Source of the DNA: Marinobacter persicus
GTDB taxonomy: Bacteria > Pseudomonadota > Gammaproteobacteria > Pseudomonadales > Oleiphilaceae
Assembly: GCF_900114155.1 (NCBI RefSeq)
Contig: NZ_FOSC01000001.1
Coordinates: forward strand, 357,550-421,549
Direction of reading: 5' to 3'
Length of the DNA: 64,000 nt
Under the pieces are notes generated by a model. It did not search any database and was not told where the DNA came from. It saw nothing but the letters and a program-made list of their open reading frames with translations. A program made the translations under genes and the position numbers. Positions 8,397 through 17,338 of this stretch are shown piece after piece; positions within the stretch are counted from its first letter, which is position 1, and every line of letters starts with the position of its first letter.

Positions 8397-9494
8397 ATGA
8401 TCCCGTTGAGCAGACGACAGCTTCTGAAAGCCGGATTGGCCGGCGGCCTGGCTGCCACACTGACCGGCTGCAGCCTCCTGCCCCGCAAGACCGGCACCCT
8501 GCCGGACCAGTACACCGGTGCCATTGGCCTGCCCGATGGTGGTTTTGGGGTGGGCGCTATAGACCGCCACGGCCATCTGCTTTGGCAGTCGCCAATGGCC
8601 AGCCGGGGCCACAGTGGCTGCAACCGCCCAGGCAACCAGGAAGTGGTTTTCTTTGAACGACGGCCGGGCCGGTCCTTCTACGTGATCAATGCCGGCACCG
8701 GGGCCCGCAAGCACCACATCCGCGCGGAGGCCGGCGAGCACTTTGTCGGCCACGGCGTGTTTTCCCCGGACGGCCGCTGGCTCTATGCCACCGGCAGCCG
8801 CTACGAGGAGGGTGAAGGCATCGTCACGGTGTACGATGCCGAAAACGGCTATCGCCGGACCAACACCTTCGACCTCAACGGCATTGGCCCGCACCAGCTC
8901 ACGCTGCACGCGGACGGAGACACGCTGGTGATCGGTCTGGGCGGCATTCTCACTCACCCGGACTACGACCGCATCAAGCTCAACCTGCCCTCCATGGAGC
9001 CGGCGCTCATCCTGATGAACCGGAAAAACGGAGAGATCGTCGGACGCTTCCGCCCCGCCCACCATCACCAAAGCGCCCGCCATGTGGATGTCAGCGCCGG
9101 CGGCAAGATCTATGTTGCCTATCAGTACCAGGGGCCGCTGCACGAAATGCCACCGCTGCTGGCGCGGGTGGAAAATGGCCAGCTGCGCGAATACCGCTTT
9201 GATGACGATACCCAGGCCGGCCTGGCCAACTACATCGCCAGTGTCATCGCCCATCCCGAAAACGACCTGGTGGCCGCCGCCTCCCCCGTGGGCGGCACCG
9301 CCATTGTCTTTGAAGGCGCAAGCGGCAAACTGGTGTCGAAGGCCGGCATCCCTGACTGCGCCGGCATTCAGGCACTGGCCGGCGGCGACTTTCTGATCTC
9401 CTCGGGACGCGGGAAGCTCGTGCGGTTGGGGCGGGACAATCGTCCCCTGGAACTGGCCTCGTTGCCCGTTTACTGGGACCATCATCTGGTCTGA
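8397..9494 (+). CDS. DUF1513 family protein, Tat-exported lipoprotein
   Basis: 365 residues. The ATG at 8397 is preferred: it has GAGG upstream and gives a twin-arginine signal (SRRQLLK) followed by a hydrophobic stretch and a lipobox (LTGC). Longer in-frame starts would bury the Tat motif and overlap the preceding gene. The rest is a predicted beta-propeller with repeats such as HGVFSPDGRWLYATGSRYEEG and HQLTLHADGDTLVIGLGG, characteristic of DUF1513. Family members cluster with imelysins and di-haem oxidoreductases; the biochemical role is not established. It is the last gene of the iron cluster, with a GC-rich hairpin 38 bp after the stop. Confidence 0.85.
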   Translation: MIPLSRRQLLKAGLAGGLAATLTGCSLLPRKTGTLPDQYTGAIGLPDGGFGVGAIDRHGHLLWQSPMASRGHSGCNRPGNQEVVFFERRPGRSFYVINAGTGARKHHIRAEAGEHFVGHGVFSPDGRWLYATGSRYEEGEGIVTVYDAENGYRRTNTFDLNGIGPHQLTLHADGDTLVIGLGGILTHPDYDRIKLNLPSMEPALILMNRKNGEIVGRFRPAHHHQSARHVDVSAGGKIYVAYQYQGPLHEMPPLLARVENGQLREYRFDDDTQAGLANYIASVIAHPENDLVAAASPVGGTAIVFEGASGKLVSKAGIPDCAGIQALAGGDFLISSGRGKLVRLGRDNRPLELASLPVYWDHHLV

Positions 9495-9531
9495 CAGGAA
9501 CAAAAGACCGTAACCCGTTGTTAATGGCTAT

Positions 9532-9567
9532 AACCCGGGGCAGCCCGCCTTAAGAAAGCCCCGGGTT
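9532..9567 (+). terminator. GC-rich hairpin after the iron cluster
   Basis: AACCCGGGGC at 9532-9541 pairs perfectly with GCCCCGGGTT at 9558-9567, 38 bp after the DUF1513 stop. The following sequence has only a weak U content, so a terminator is likely but not canonical. Confidence 0.55.
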
Positions 9568-9608
9568 GCTGCTATGCTTGAGCGACTTTTTAACAGGAGG
9601 ACAACGGT

Positions 9609-10937
9609 TTGCCAGCAACGGACCAGACAGACGCTCGCCGCAACCCCGCCGAACAACTGTACAACCTCATTGCCAACGAGGAAGACGCCCGGGTGTGCAA
9701 GGACATCCCGGAGGAGGCCTGCCGGGAAGTACCCAAAAACTTTTTCCTGATTCTGGCGGCGAACGTGCTTACCAAGCTCGGTGACCTGTTGATCAGCCCC
9801 AAGACGGTTTTGGCCTGGCTGATGAGCGCCGTGGGCGCGCCGGCACTGGTGGCCTGGCTGGTACCCATCCGCGAATCCGGCTCACTGGTCCCGCAAATGG
9901 TGATTGCCGCCTGGGTACGCCGCAAGCCGGTACGCAAGGGGTTCTGGGTTTTGGGCAGTTTCGGCCAGGCCGTCAGCGTGGCGGGCATGGCGGGCAGCAT
10001 CTGGTTTCTGGACGGCTACGCCGCCGGTAGCGGCGTCATTGCTGCGTTAATCGTGTTCTCCCTGGCCCGGGGGTTCTGCTCGGTGGCGATGAAAGATGTG
10101 CAGGGCAAATGCATCCCCAAGACCCGCCGCGGCCGGCTGTCCGGTCTGGCCACCACCATCGGTGGCACCGCCACGGTGATCCTGACCGGCCTGCTGTTCT
10201 GGGATCGCGGCGACCCGACCCTGACCTTCTACACGGTACTGTTGTTGCTGGCGGCCGTGCTCTGGGTGGTGGCCGGCGTGCTGTTTGCCAATGTGGAGGA
10301 ATACGAGGGCGAAACCGGCGGTGGCGGCAACGCCCTGACCGAAGCGTTGAAAAGCCTGACACTGCTGCGCGACGACGCGCCTTTCCGCCATTTCGTGATT
10401 ACCCGGGCACTGCTGCTTTGCTCCGCTCTGGCCTCGCCCTATTTCGTGGTATTGGCCCAGCAGGAGTCGGACATTGGCTGGATGCTGGGCGTGTTTCTGC
10501 TGGCCAGCAGCCTGGCCAGTTCGCTCAGTGCCAGTTTCTGGGGCTGGGCCGCCGACACCTCCAGCCGCCGGGTGATGATTCGCGGAGCGGCCATGGCCAG
10601 TGGTATCTGCCTGCTGGTAGGCGTGCTGGCGTTAATCTTCGGCCCCGGGTTCGGTGGCGCCTGGTTTTATCCGCTCGCCTTTTTTGTGCTGAGCATCGCC
10701 CACGCCGGGGTGCGGCTGGGGCGCAAAACCTACCTGGTGGACATGGCCAGCGGTAACAAACGCACCGACTACACCGCCGTGAGCAATACCGTGATTGGTA
10801 TTCTGCTGCTGGTGACCGGTGCATTCACTGCGGCCATTTCCATGGTTTCCGATATTGCCGTGATTCTGGTGCTTGGGCTAATGGGCCTGGCGGGCATGCT
10901 GAGCGCGGTACGGCTAAAGGAAGTAACCGAGGACTGA
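9609..10937 (+). CDS. MFS family transporter
   Basis: 442 residues translated from a TTG at 9609, preceded by AGGAGG with 8 bp spacing; no ATG fits better. About 60 N-terminal residues are cytosolic and rich in charged residues, then roughly twelve hydrophobic segments follow, with the loop-2/3 type motif less typical than in drug pumps (IAAWVRRKPVRKGFW at about 98-112). The second half contains SFWGWAADTSSRRVMIRG at about 315-332, which matches the repeated MFS loop between segments 8 and 9. Substrate is unknown. It stands alone between the iron cluster and the convergent MCP gene. Confidence 0.8.
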   Translation: MPATDQTDARRNPAEQLYNLIANEEDARVCKDIPEEACREVPKNFFLILAANVLTKLGDLLISPKTVLAWLMSAVGAPALVAWLVPIRESGSLVPQMVIAAWVRRKPVRKGFWVLGSFGQAVSVAGMAGSIWFLDGYAAGSGVIAALIVFSLARGFCSVAMKDVQGKCIPKTRRGRLSGLATTIGGTATVILTGLLFWDRGDPTLTFYTVLLLLAAVLWVVAGVLFANVEEYEGETGGGGNALTEALKSLTLLRDDAPFRHFVITRALLLCSALASPYFVVLAQQESDIGWMLGVFLLASSLASSLSASFWGWAADTSSRRVMIRGAAMASGICLLVGVLALIFGPGFGGAWFYPLAFFVLSIAHAGVRLGRKTYLVDMASGNKRTDYTAVSNTVIGILLLVTGAFTAAISMVSDIAVILVLGLMGLAGMLSAVRLKEVTED

Positions 10938-10998
10938 ACAAGCGCCGGGCTGCGCCGAAGTCTCAAGGACCATTCAGCGCAGGAAACCAGCCTGCCTG

Positions 10999-12639
10999 TC
11001 AGTGGCCGGCCGGTGTGTAGCCAACCCGGAAACCACCCCAGTGCTTGCCGTTGACAAAGATGGGCACGGACATGTCGTGCATGATCTCACCGGTGTCGCG
11101 GCGATAGGTCTGTAGCAGCATGTCTTCGGTGTGGGTGCCACAACGGATACCCGTGCGGTCATTGAACAGGCGCTTGCTGCGGCTTTTCACCAGATCCACT
11201 TCACGGTTACCGGTGGGCGGGTTGGCAAATTCCCGGTTATGGGTGGGTACGTAACCGTCCGGCGCGCAGGCGATGGCAAACACGATGGCGTCGTGGGAAT
11301 TCTTGATCGCTTCCTGGATCGCCGGGAAAACCTGATCGGTGTAGCGATCAAAACTGCTGGAGTACTGCTGGGGATCGGTGTTGGCAATCGGGTCCCGCTT
11401 CTTGTCGAACAGGGCGGACTCGCTCAGTTTGCCCTGCTCAATGGCCTGCTCGAACAGTTTGCCGATCTGCTCGGCGCCCGATTTGGCCTGCTCGTAGAAC
11501 GGTCTGTGATAACTCTGTTTGCTGTTCAGGGCGAAAGCGGCGTTGGCCTTCTCGGCCAGCACCATGAGTTTGTTGGCCTGATCCGCCAGCGAGGCCACGC
11601 TGCTGTCACTTTCGGAAATGTGATCCTTGACCGTCTCGATGGCATTGAACACCTGCCCCAGGCTCTGTTCGTTGGCCTGGTCGATTTCCGCGATGCGCGC
11701 CACCTGCTCCTGCACCCGATCCGACTGGTCGCGGATCTGGTCCAGCTGGCCGCCCACGCTTTCCACCGAGGCCAGGCCTTCTTCCACGCTCTTGGCCAGA
11801 TTCTCAATACGCGAAACAATCAGGGTGGTGTCGTTCTGGATCTCTTCCAGGGTCTCGGCCACTTCGCCGGTGGCCTGGGCGGTACGGCCGGCCAGTTGCC
11901 GGACTTCGTCGGCCACCACGGCAAAACCACGGCCCTGTTCACCGGCCCGGGCCGCCTCGATGGCCGCGTTCAGCGCCAGCAGGTTGGTCTGTTCTGCGAT
12001 ACCCTGAATCGTGGTGGTCACGCCCTGAATCTTGGTGGACTTGTCGTTCAGTTCCTGAATCAGGCGCAGGTTTTCACTGGATTGTTCGTGCACCACCCGT
12101 ACGCTGTCGATGGCGGAGGTCAGCGCCTGACGGCCCTGCACACTCACTTCCCGGTTTTGCATAGCCATGGTGGCGGCATTGGTGGCCTGCTCGGACGATT
12201 CGTGTACCGACTCGGTAATACGGCCGGCGTGGTCAGCCATCTGGCCGGTTTCTTCCACCTGCTGATCCAGGCGTTTTTTCACCTGATCAGCGGCGTAAGC
12301 CACCTCGGCGGCGGAAATGGCGTTCTGATCAGCACTGTCGGAGAGGGTATCAATCAGCGCACGACCGGCGCCGGCGTCAGCCAGCAGCTGTTCAAAACGG
12401 GCATACAGGGGATGGTCTTCCGGCAAGGTGCGGTCATTAAGCTGCTCCAGCGCCTTCCGTGCCGGGGCCAGCACCCTCATGACCAGATAACCGACGGTCA
12501 GCACCAGACCTGCTATCAGGCCAAGCGTTAAAGAAACTGCGTCCAGGCCAACCAGCGGCGCGGCAAACGCACAAACCACAACCAGTATGACCGCAGCAAC
12601 CAGACCGAAGACTGTTGCAGCACGATTGATTAAACCCAT
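10999..12639 (-). CDS. Methyl-accepting chemotaxis protein with C-terminal sensor region
   Basis: 546 residues. Two hydrophobic segments at about 8-30 and 35-57 are separated by only a few residues, so there is no periplasmic sensor. The signalling hairpin covers about 110-390, with the highly conserved tip [19 protein letters not shown] at about 235-253 and the [19 protein letters not shown] stretch before it. After it comes a C-terminal cytosolic domain of about 130 residues that ends in [11 protein letters not shown], a pattern typical of the last strands of Cache/PAS-like sensors. A His/Cys-containing segment ([10 protein letters not shown]) lies before this. It should signal to CheA/CheW from an internal stimulus. 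Promoter sequence must lie in 12640-12800, where a T-rich stretch is seen. Confidence 0.92.
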   Translation of the reverse strand: MGLINRAATVFGLVAAVILVVVCAFAAPLVGLDAVSLTLGLIAGLVLTVGYLVMRVLAPARKALEQLNDRTLPEDHPLYARFEQLLADAGAGRALIDTLSDSADQNAISAAEVAYAADQVKKRLDQQVEETGQMADHAGRITESVHESSEQATNAATMAMQNREVSVQGRQALTSAIDSVRVVHEQSSENLRLIQELNDKSTKIQGVTTTIQGIAEQTNLLALNAAIEAARAGEQGRGFAVVADEVRQLAGRTAQATGEVAETLEEIQNDTTLIVSRIENLAKSVEEGLASVESVGGQLDQIRDQSDRVQEQVARIAEIDQANEQSLGQVFNAIETVKDHISESDSSVASLADQANKLMVLAEKANAAFALNSKQSYHRPFYEQAKSGAEQIGKLFEQAIEQGKLSESALFDKKRDPIANTDPQQYSSSFDRYTDQVFPAIQEAIKNSHDAIVFAIACAPDGYVPTHNREFANPPTGNREVDLVKSRSKRLFNDRTGIRCGTHTEDMLLQTYRRDTGEIMHDMSVPIFVNGKHWGGFRVGYTPAGH

Positions 12640-12806
12640 GGTGCCCTCGTCGTTATCTTTGCTTAATGCAAGTATTTATTATTTCAGGCCGGATTCGAGA
12701 CTAATGAAATGACAAAAGTTAATAACTCATACTTTAGTGTAAAAAATTCATCCACATCCGGCCGGACTATACTGGATAACGGCGCCGGTGCCATTTTCTT
12801 GAGCCA

Positions 12807-13772
12807 TTAAAACCATTCTGGCTGCATGTTAAGGCAGGTATCGTCCTGATTACGCAACAACACCAGGTCCTGCGCCACCCGGGGCAGTTCCCGGTGGAAG
12901 AAATGCTGGGCGGCCTGCAATTTTCCCCGGTAGAAATGCCTGTCCGGATCGGAGACAGCCACCGGCAGGGCCCTGGCCGCCACATTTGCCTGCCGCAACC
13001 ACATCCACGCCACCGTAATGTGGCCAAACAGGCGCAGGTAATTCTGACTGTTGGCCAATACCCGGCGGGCGTGGCCGTCCATCAACGATTGCCCGAGGCT
13101 CTGGGTAACCCGGACCGCCTGCTGCAGGGTTTCACTCAACGACAACGCCCATTGCTGGCACAGCCCCGAGCCTGCCGCCTGCAGATCGTCCTGCATTCGC
13201 TGCATCAATAACTGAAGCCCCTGGCTTTGAGCGTGCCAGACCTGCCGACCAAGCAGATCCTGTGCGGCGGAACGGGCTCGCTGCTGGGCTTCGCGGTCAC
13301 CAGGAAGGTTCTGCGCCGACCAGCCGGCAATGACCGGTGCCAGCAGCCCGAACAGACTGTCAGCCTCGGCACGACGATCCGCATCCGGGTGTTCGCTTTG
13401 CTCGGTTAACAGGTCGGCGCCGTAAAGACACAGGGCCAGACCTCCTTCACAGGCGGCTTTTTGTGCCAGCAATGCACAGCGGACATCCGCCCGGGCAATC
13501 AATGGCTCCAGAGACTCTTCCCGCTCCGGGTTGTCCGAGGCCACCGACTGGTAATGCTCCCGCGCCCAGGCCAGCGATTCCACATAGTCGGTGTACTGAC
13601 GCGCCACCAGGCTGAAGCCCCGGGCCAGCGGCTGGCTGGCCATGCGGTCGGCGGCGGCGTAGATCTCTTCCAGGGCATCCCCGGATTGCCGGGTTTGCAC
13701 CAGCAAACTGTCAGCCAGCACTTCTCGAAGCTGGAATTCAAGGTCTCGGCGGTCCAGTGCAGTGGCAGTCAT
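12807..13772 (-). CDS. Orphan protein resembling the C-terminal domain of acyl-CoA dehydrogenases
   Basis: 321 residues from the ATG at 13772, which has AGGAG upstream; an in-frame start at 13802 lacks one. The last 60 residues (FYRGKLQAAQHFFHRELPR, then DDTCLNMQPEWF) match the C-terminal extension of long acyl-CoA dehydrogenases of the DmdC type. The preceding helices (TDYVESLAWAREHYQ; ALCLYGADLL) also look like the all-alpha C-terminal half. The FAD- and substrate-binding N-terminal and middle domains are missing, and no frameshifted remnant of them is visible upstream. It may act as a regulatory or assembly partner of a full-length enzyme, or have a new role; both are inference. Confidence 0.65.
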   Translation of the reverse strand: MTATALDRRDLEFQLREVLADSLLVQTRQSGDALEEIYAAADRMASQPLARGFSLVARQYTDYVESLAWAREHYQSVASDNPEREESLEPLIARADVRCALLAQKAACEGGLALCLYGADLLTEQSEHPDADRRAEADSLFGLLAPVIAGWSAQNLPGDREAQQRARSAAQDLLGRQVWHAQSQGLQLLMQRMQDDLQAAGSGLCQQWALSLSETLQQAVRVTQSLGQSLMDGHARRVLANSQNYLRLFGHITVAWMWLRQANVAARALPVAVSDPDRHFYRGKLQAAQHFFHRELPRVAQDLVLLRNQDDTCLNMQPEWF

Positions 13773-13876
13773 TAATTCAGTCTCCTTTAATCCGGGCAGC
13801 AAGAGCGTCTCACAGCGGAGGGCTGGTGGAAAGCCGGAATTTTCGCCGAAAACATAGAGAAAGGTCGCAACATTAC

Positions 13877-13904
13877 TTGACCTTGGTCACGTTGTACGTA
13901 TTAT
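13877..13904 (+). promoter_or_regulatory. Near-consensus sigma70 promoter
   Basis: TTGACC at 13877-13882 and TATTAT at 13899-13904 with a 16 bp spacer. It points towards a 37-codon ORF at 13935 and the Mrp operon at 14166. Confidence 0.5.
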
Positions 13905-13934
13905 CGACTACCCAGTTTATTCAACGGAGCAACC

Positions 13935-14048
13935 ATGACCGCGAGGTCCACCGGCTGCACACATTTTCCCGAGCTACTGCTGACGGATGACATTGTCCGA
14001 CAGCGGGGACGCCTGCCCTACTTCCCGGATCCACCCCTCAAGGCCTGA
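13935..14048 (+). CDS. Candidate 37-residue leader-like ORF upstream of the Mrp operon
   Basis: Starts at an ATG with GGAG 6 bases upstream and lies 30 bp after the near-consensus promoter. The peptide begins MTARSTGCTHFPELLLTDDI and ends in a proline-rich tail. It has no signal peptide or recognised domain. It could be a leader peptide for mrpA, 117 bp downstream, or a chance ORF. Confidence 0.35.
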   Translation: MTARSTGCTHFPELLLTDDIVRQRGRLPYFPDPPLKA

Positions 14049-14072
14049 TCCACCACAACCCCCTTTGGCCTG

Positions 14073-14085
14073 ATGCACTGTGCAT
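14073..14085. promoter_or_regulatory. 13 bp perfect palindrome before mrpA
   Basis: ATGCACTGTGCAT is a perfect palindrome around a central T, 80 bp before mrpA. It has the size of a small repressor operator. No regulator is identified. Confidence 0.3.
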
Positions 14086-14165
14086 ACGGCAAGCACAGGG
14101 CTAAACTCTGTCTGCGCTTTATATGCTGACAACCCACGCAAACGAACACCGATAACGAGGTCGCG

Positions 14166-16967
14166 ATGTCGCTACCGCTGGTTGTATTTTTGCCTTTTCT
14201 GGGGGCTATAGCCGCACCCCTGTTTGCCCAGGGTGGGCGCACGGCAATAGCCATTGCCTCTTCCGTACCTGCATTGATTGCCCTCGCGGCCCTGTTTCCA
14301 CATTGGGAAACCCTGGCAGATGGCGGCACGGTATTGTTCGCCAAGGAATGGCTGCCGGCCATCGGTATTTCATTTACCTTCCGGCTCGACGGCCTCGCCC
14401 TGCTGTTTTCCCTGCTGATTCTGATCATCGGCCTGCTGATCATTCTCTACGCCCGCTACTACCTCAAAAAGGGCGAGAACATCGGCAAGTTCTACGCCCT
14501 GCTACTGTGCTTCAAGGGCTCGATGCTGGGCATTGTGCTGTCTGGCAATCTCCTGCTGATGGTGATTTTCTGGGAGTTAACCAGCATTACCTCGTTCCTG
14601 CTGATCAGTTTCTGGAATCACAAACAGGACGCCCGCCGGGGCGCACGCATGGCGCTGGCCGTGACGGGTGGTGGCGGTCTGGCCCTGCTGGCCGGCATTC
14701 TGATCATCGGCAATATTGTTGGCAGCTTTGAGCTGGACGACGTGCTGGCCGCCGGGGATGTCATCAAGGCCCACGCCATGTACCCGGTGGCGCTGACCCT
14801 GGTATTGCTGGGTGCCTTTACCAAATCGGCACAGTTCCCGTTCCACTTCTGGCTGCCCCATGCCATGCAGGCGCCAACCCCGGTCTCGGCCTACCTGCAC
14901 TCGGCCACCATGGTAAAAGCGGGTGTATTCCTGATGGCACGCCTGTACCCGGCGCTGGCGGGTACCGAGTTGTGGTTCTACATGGTCAGCTTTACCGGTA
15001 TGGCCACGTTGCTGATTGGCGCCTACGTAGCCATGTTCAAGCACGACCTGAAAGGCCTGCTGGCGCATTCAACCGTCAGCCATCTGGGTCTGATCACCCT
15101 GCTGTTCGGTATGGGAACCGAACTGTCTGCAGTGGCGGCGGTCTTCCACATTATCAACCACGCCACGTTCAAGGCCTCGCTGTTCATGGCCGCCGGCATT
15201 ATTGATCATGAAACCGGCACACGTGATATGCGTCGTCTCAACGGGCTGTGGCGCTACATGCCCCACACCGCCACCCTGGCCATGGTAGCGGCGGCATCCA
15301 TGGCCGGTGTGCCGCTGATGAATGGTTTCCTGAGCAAGGAAATGTTCTTCGCTGAATCCCTGAAGGTAAACCTTCCGGGTGCCATGGCCTGGCTGCTGCC
15401 AGTCGGCGCAACCGCGGCCGGCATCTTTGCCGTGGCCTATTCCGCGCGCTTTATCCACGACGTATTTTTCAACGGCAAACCCACCAACCTGCCGGTTTAC
15501 CCACCTCACGAGCCACCGCGTTACATGAAAATACCGGTGGAGATTCTGGTGTTCGCCTGTCTGATGGTGGGCATGTTCCCGGCCTTCTCGGTCGGGCCGC
15601 TGCTCTATTCCGCCTCTTACGCCACCCTGGGTGGCGCTGTTCCGGACTACCACCTGGCCATCCTGCATGGCTTCAACCTGCCACTGATGATGAGCGTGGC
15701 GGCGTTTGTCGGTGGCCTGCTGATGTACAGCCAGCGGCAGAAATTTTTCGCCTTCCACGCCCGCTTCAAGGAAATTGACGAAAAAGCGGTGTTCGAGAAC
15801 GTTGTCACCTGGCTGGTGAATCAGGCCCACCGCTTTACGTCGCTGGTGGAAAACGGCTCTTTGCAGCGTTATGCCATGTTGCTGGTTGTCAGTGTCATTG
15901 CCGTGGCTATCGTACCGCTGGCCCAACTCGGCCTGTTCATTGGCGAGTCCGGCCTGTCACCGGTGGACTGGCCAACCGGCATTGCCGCCGCCGTCTTGAT
16001 CGTCAGCGCGATTGGCGCCGCCATGGGGCATCGAGAGCGTTTTTCCGCTCTGGTACTGCTGAGTGTGGTCGGCCTGGTGGTGGCCCTGGCATTCGCCCGC
16101 TTCTCGGCACCGGATCTGGCCATGACCCAACTGTCGGTTGAAACCGTCACCATTGTATTGCTGATGCTGGCCTTGTTTTACATGCCATCCTGGACACCGA
16201 TCGAAAGCGGCTCGAACCACCGGATTCGGGATGTCATCCTGGCGCTGATTGCCGGCGTGGGAATGACCCTGGTCACCCTGGCCATGCTCACCCAGCCGTT
16301 TACCTCCATTTCCGAGTTTTTCCTGGAAAACAGTAAAACCGGAGGTGGCGGCACCAACGTGGTGAACGTCATTCTGGTGGATTTCCGTGGCTTCGATACC
16401 CTGGGTGAGATCACCGTGCTAGCCATTGCCGCACTGGGGATTTACGCCATGCTCAAAGACACCGCCCTGACACCACCACCCAGCGACGGCCAGGGACATG
16501 CCTGGACCCGCGATGCCCATCCGCTGATGCTCAAGCAGCTGGCACGGCCACTGCTGCCCCTGGCCCTGATGGTGTCAGCCTATATTTTCCTGCGTGGTCA
16601 CAACCTGCCAGGCGGCGGTTTCATTGCCGGGCTGATTACCTCGGTGGCGCTGGTAGTCCAGTACATTGCCTGCGGCATGTCCTGGACCCAGGACCGTATC
16701 AGCATCAAATATCACAACGTCATCGGCCTGGGTCTGCTGTTTGCCACACTGGCCGGCGTGGGCAGTTTTGTCTTCGGTTATCCGTTCCTGACGTCCACCT
16801 TCGAGTATCTGAAGTGGCCGGTGGTCGGCAAATTCGAAATTGCCTCCGCCATTGTCTTTGACCTGGGCGTGTACCTGGCGGTGATCGGCGCCACCCTGCT
16901 GGCCCTGGTCAGCATTGGCCGGCTGTCCCCCCACTCGGCGATCAAGAGTCCGCAGGAGAAAGCATAA
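14166..16967 (+). CDS. mrpA: Monovalent cation/H+ antiporter subunit A, fused A/B type
   Basis: 933 residues. The N-terminal 500 residues are the NuoL-like proton-conducting part, with the key FTKSAQFPFHFWLPHAM and TPVSAYLHSATMVKAG stretches at about 219-252. The central DUF4040 region lies at about 610-690 (FARFSAPDLAMTQLSVETV). The last 150 residues are a MrpB domain (LMVSAYIFLRGHNLPGGGF, about 799-817), so A and B are fused as in Pseudomonas-type Sha/Pha systems. With the next five genes it forms a hetero-oligomeric inner-membrane Na+/H+ or K+/H+ exchanger for pH and salt homeostasis. Its TAA overlaps the ATG of the C subunit, indicating translational coupling. Confidence 0.95.
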   Translation: MSLPLVVFLPFLGAIAAPLFAQGGRTAIAIASSVPALIALAALFPHWETLADGGTVLFAKEWLPAIGISFTFRLDGLALLFSLLILIIGLLIILYARYYLKKGENIGKFYALLLCFKGSMLGIVLSGNLLLMVIFWELTSITSFLLISFWNHKQDARRGARMALAVTGGGGLALLAGILIIGNIVGSFELDDVLAAGDVIKAHAMYPVALTLVLLGAFTKSAQFPFHFWLPHAMQAPTPVSAYLHSATMVKAGVFLMARLYPALAGTELWFYMVSFTGMATLLIGAYVAMFKHDLKGLLAHSTVSHLGLITLLFGMGTELSAVAAVFHIINHATFKASLFMAAGIIDHETGTRDMRRLNGLWRYMPHTATLAMVAAASMAGVPLMNGFLSKEMFFAESLKVNLPGAMAWLLPVGATAAGIFAVAYSARFIHDVFFNGKPTNLPVYPPHEPPRYMKIPVEILVFACLMVGMFPAFSVGPLLYSASYATLGGAVPDYHLAILHGFNLPLMMSVAAFVGGLLMYSQRQKFFAFHARFKEIDEKAVFENVVTWLVNQAHRFTSLVENGSLQRYAMLLVVSVIAVAIVPLAQLGLFIGESGLSPVDWPTGIAAAVLIVSAIGAAMGHRERFSALVLLSVVGLVVALAFARFSAPDLAMTQLSVETVTIVLLMLALFYMPSWTPIESGSNHRIRDVILALIAGVGMTLVTLAMLTQPFTSISEFFLENSKTGGGGTNVVNVILVDFRGFDTLGEITVLAIAALGIYAMLKDTALTPPPSDGQGHAWTRDAHPLMLKQLARPLLPLALMVSAYIFLRGHNLPGGGFIAGLITSVALVVQYIACGMSWTQDRISIKYHNVIGLGLLFATLAGVGSFVFGYPFLTSTFEYLKWPVVGKFEIASAIVFDLGVYLAVIGATLLALVSIGRLSPHSAIKSPQEKA

Positions 16968-17338
16968 TGGAACTGGTTTTTGCTTTAGTCATCGGCACCC
17001 TGACCGCAACCGGGGTCTATCTGTTGCTGCGTGCCCGCACCTTTCCGGTGGTGATGGGGCTGACGCTGCTGTCCTACGGGGTCAACCTGTTCCTGTTCTC
17101 GTCTGGCCGCCTGGCGACCGGTGAACAGCCTATTCTGGGCACCGCAGACTCCTACTCGGATCCCCTGCCCCAGGCTCTGGTACTGACGGCCATTGTCATC
17201 GGCTTCGCCATGACCGCCTTTGTCGTGGTGTTGTCACTGCGCAATCTGGCGGACAACGACGATGATCACGTTGACGGCACCCAGCCGAAGCAGCCAGACA
17301 TCGACGTGCAGGATGAAGAGGAGATTACCGGCAAATGA
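16967..17338 (+). CDS. mrpC: Monovalent cation/H+ antiporter subunit C
   Basis: 123 residues, NuoK-like. Three hydrophobic segments cover residues 1-23, 25-47 and about 65-95, with the motif GLTLLSYGVNLFLFSSGRL between. The acidic C-terminal tail (DEEEITGK) is cytosolic. The start codon overlaps the stop of mrpA (TAATG), and the next gene begins 4 bp before its stop. Family function is as a membrane core subunit of the Mrp complex. Confidence 0.94.
   Translation: MELVFALVIGTLTATGVYLLLRARTFPVVMGLTLLSYGVNLFLFSSGRLATGEQPILGTADSYSDPLPQALVLTAIVIGFAMTAFVVVLSLRNLADNDDDHVDGTQPKQPDIDVQDEEEITGK

Noticed and set aside
8364..9503. 379-codon minus-strand ORF opposite DUF1513
   Set aside because: Antisense shadow; the plus-strand frame has a Tat signal, lipobox and family repeats.
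11131..12531. 466-codon plus-strand ORF opposite the MCP gene
   Set aside because: Frame shadow of a long GC-rich helical gene; the MCP on the other strand has complete diagnostic motifs.
13757..13990. 77-codon ORF across the orphan gene's start region
   Set aside because: Starts inside the opposite-strand gene and has no ribosome-binding site; the shorter ORF at 13935 in another frame is better supported.
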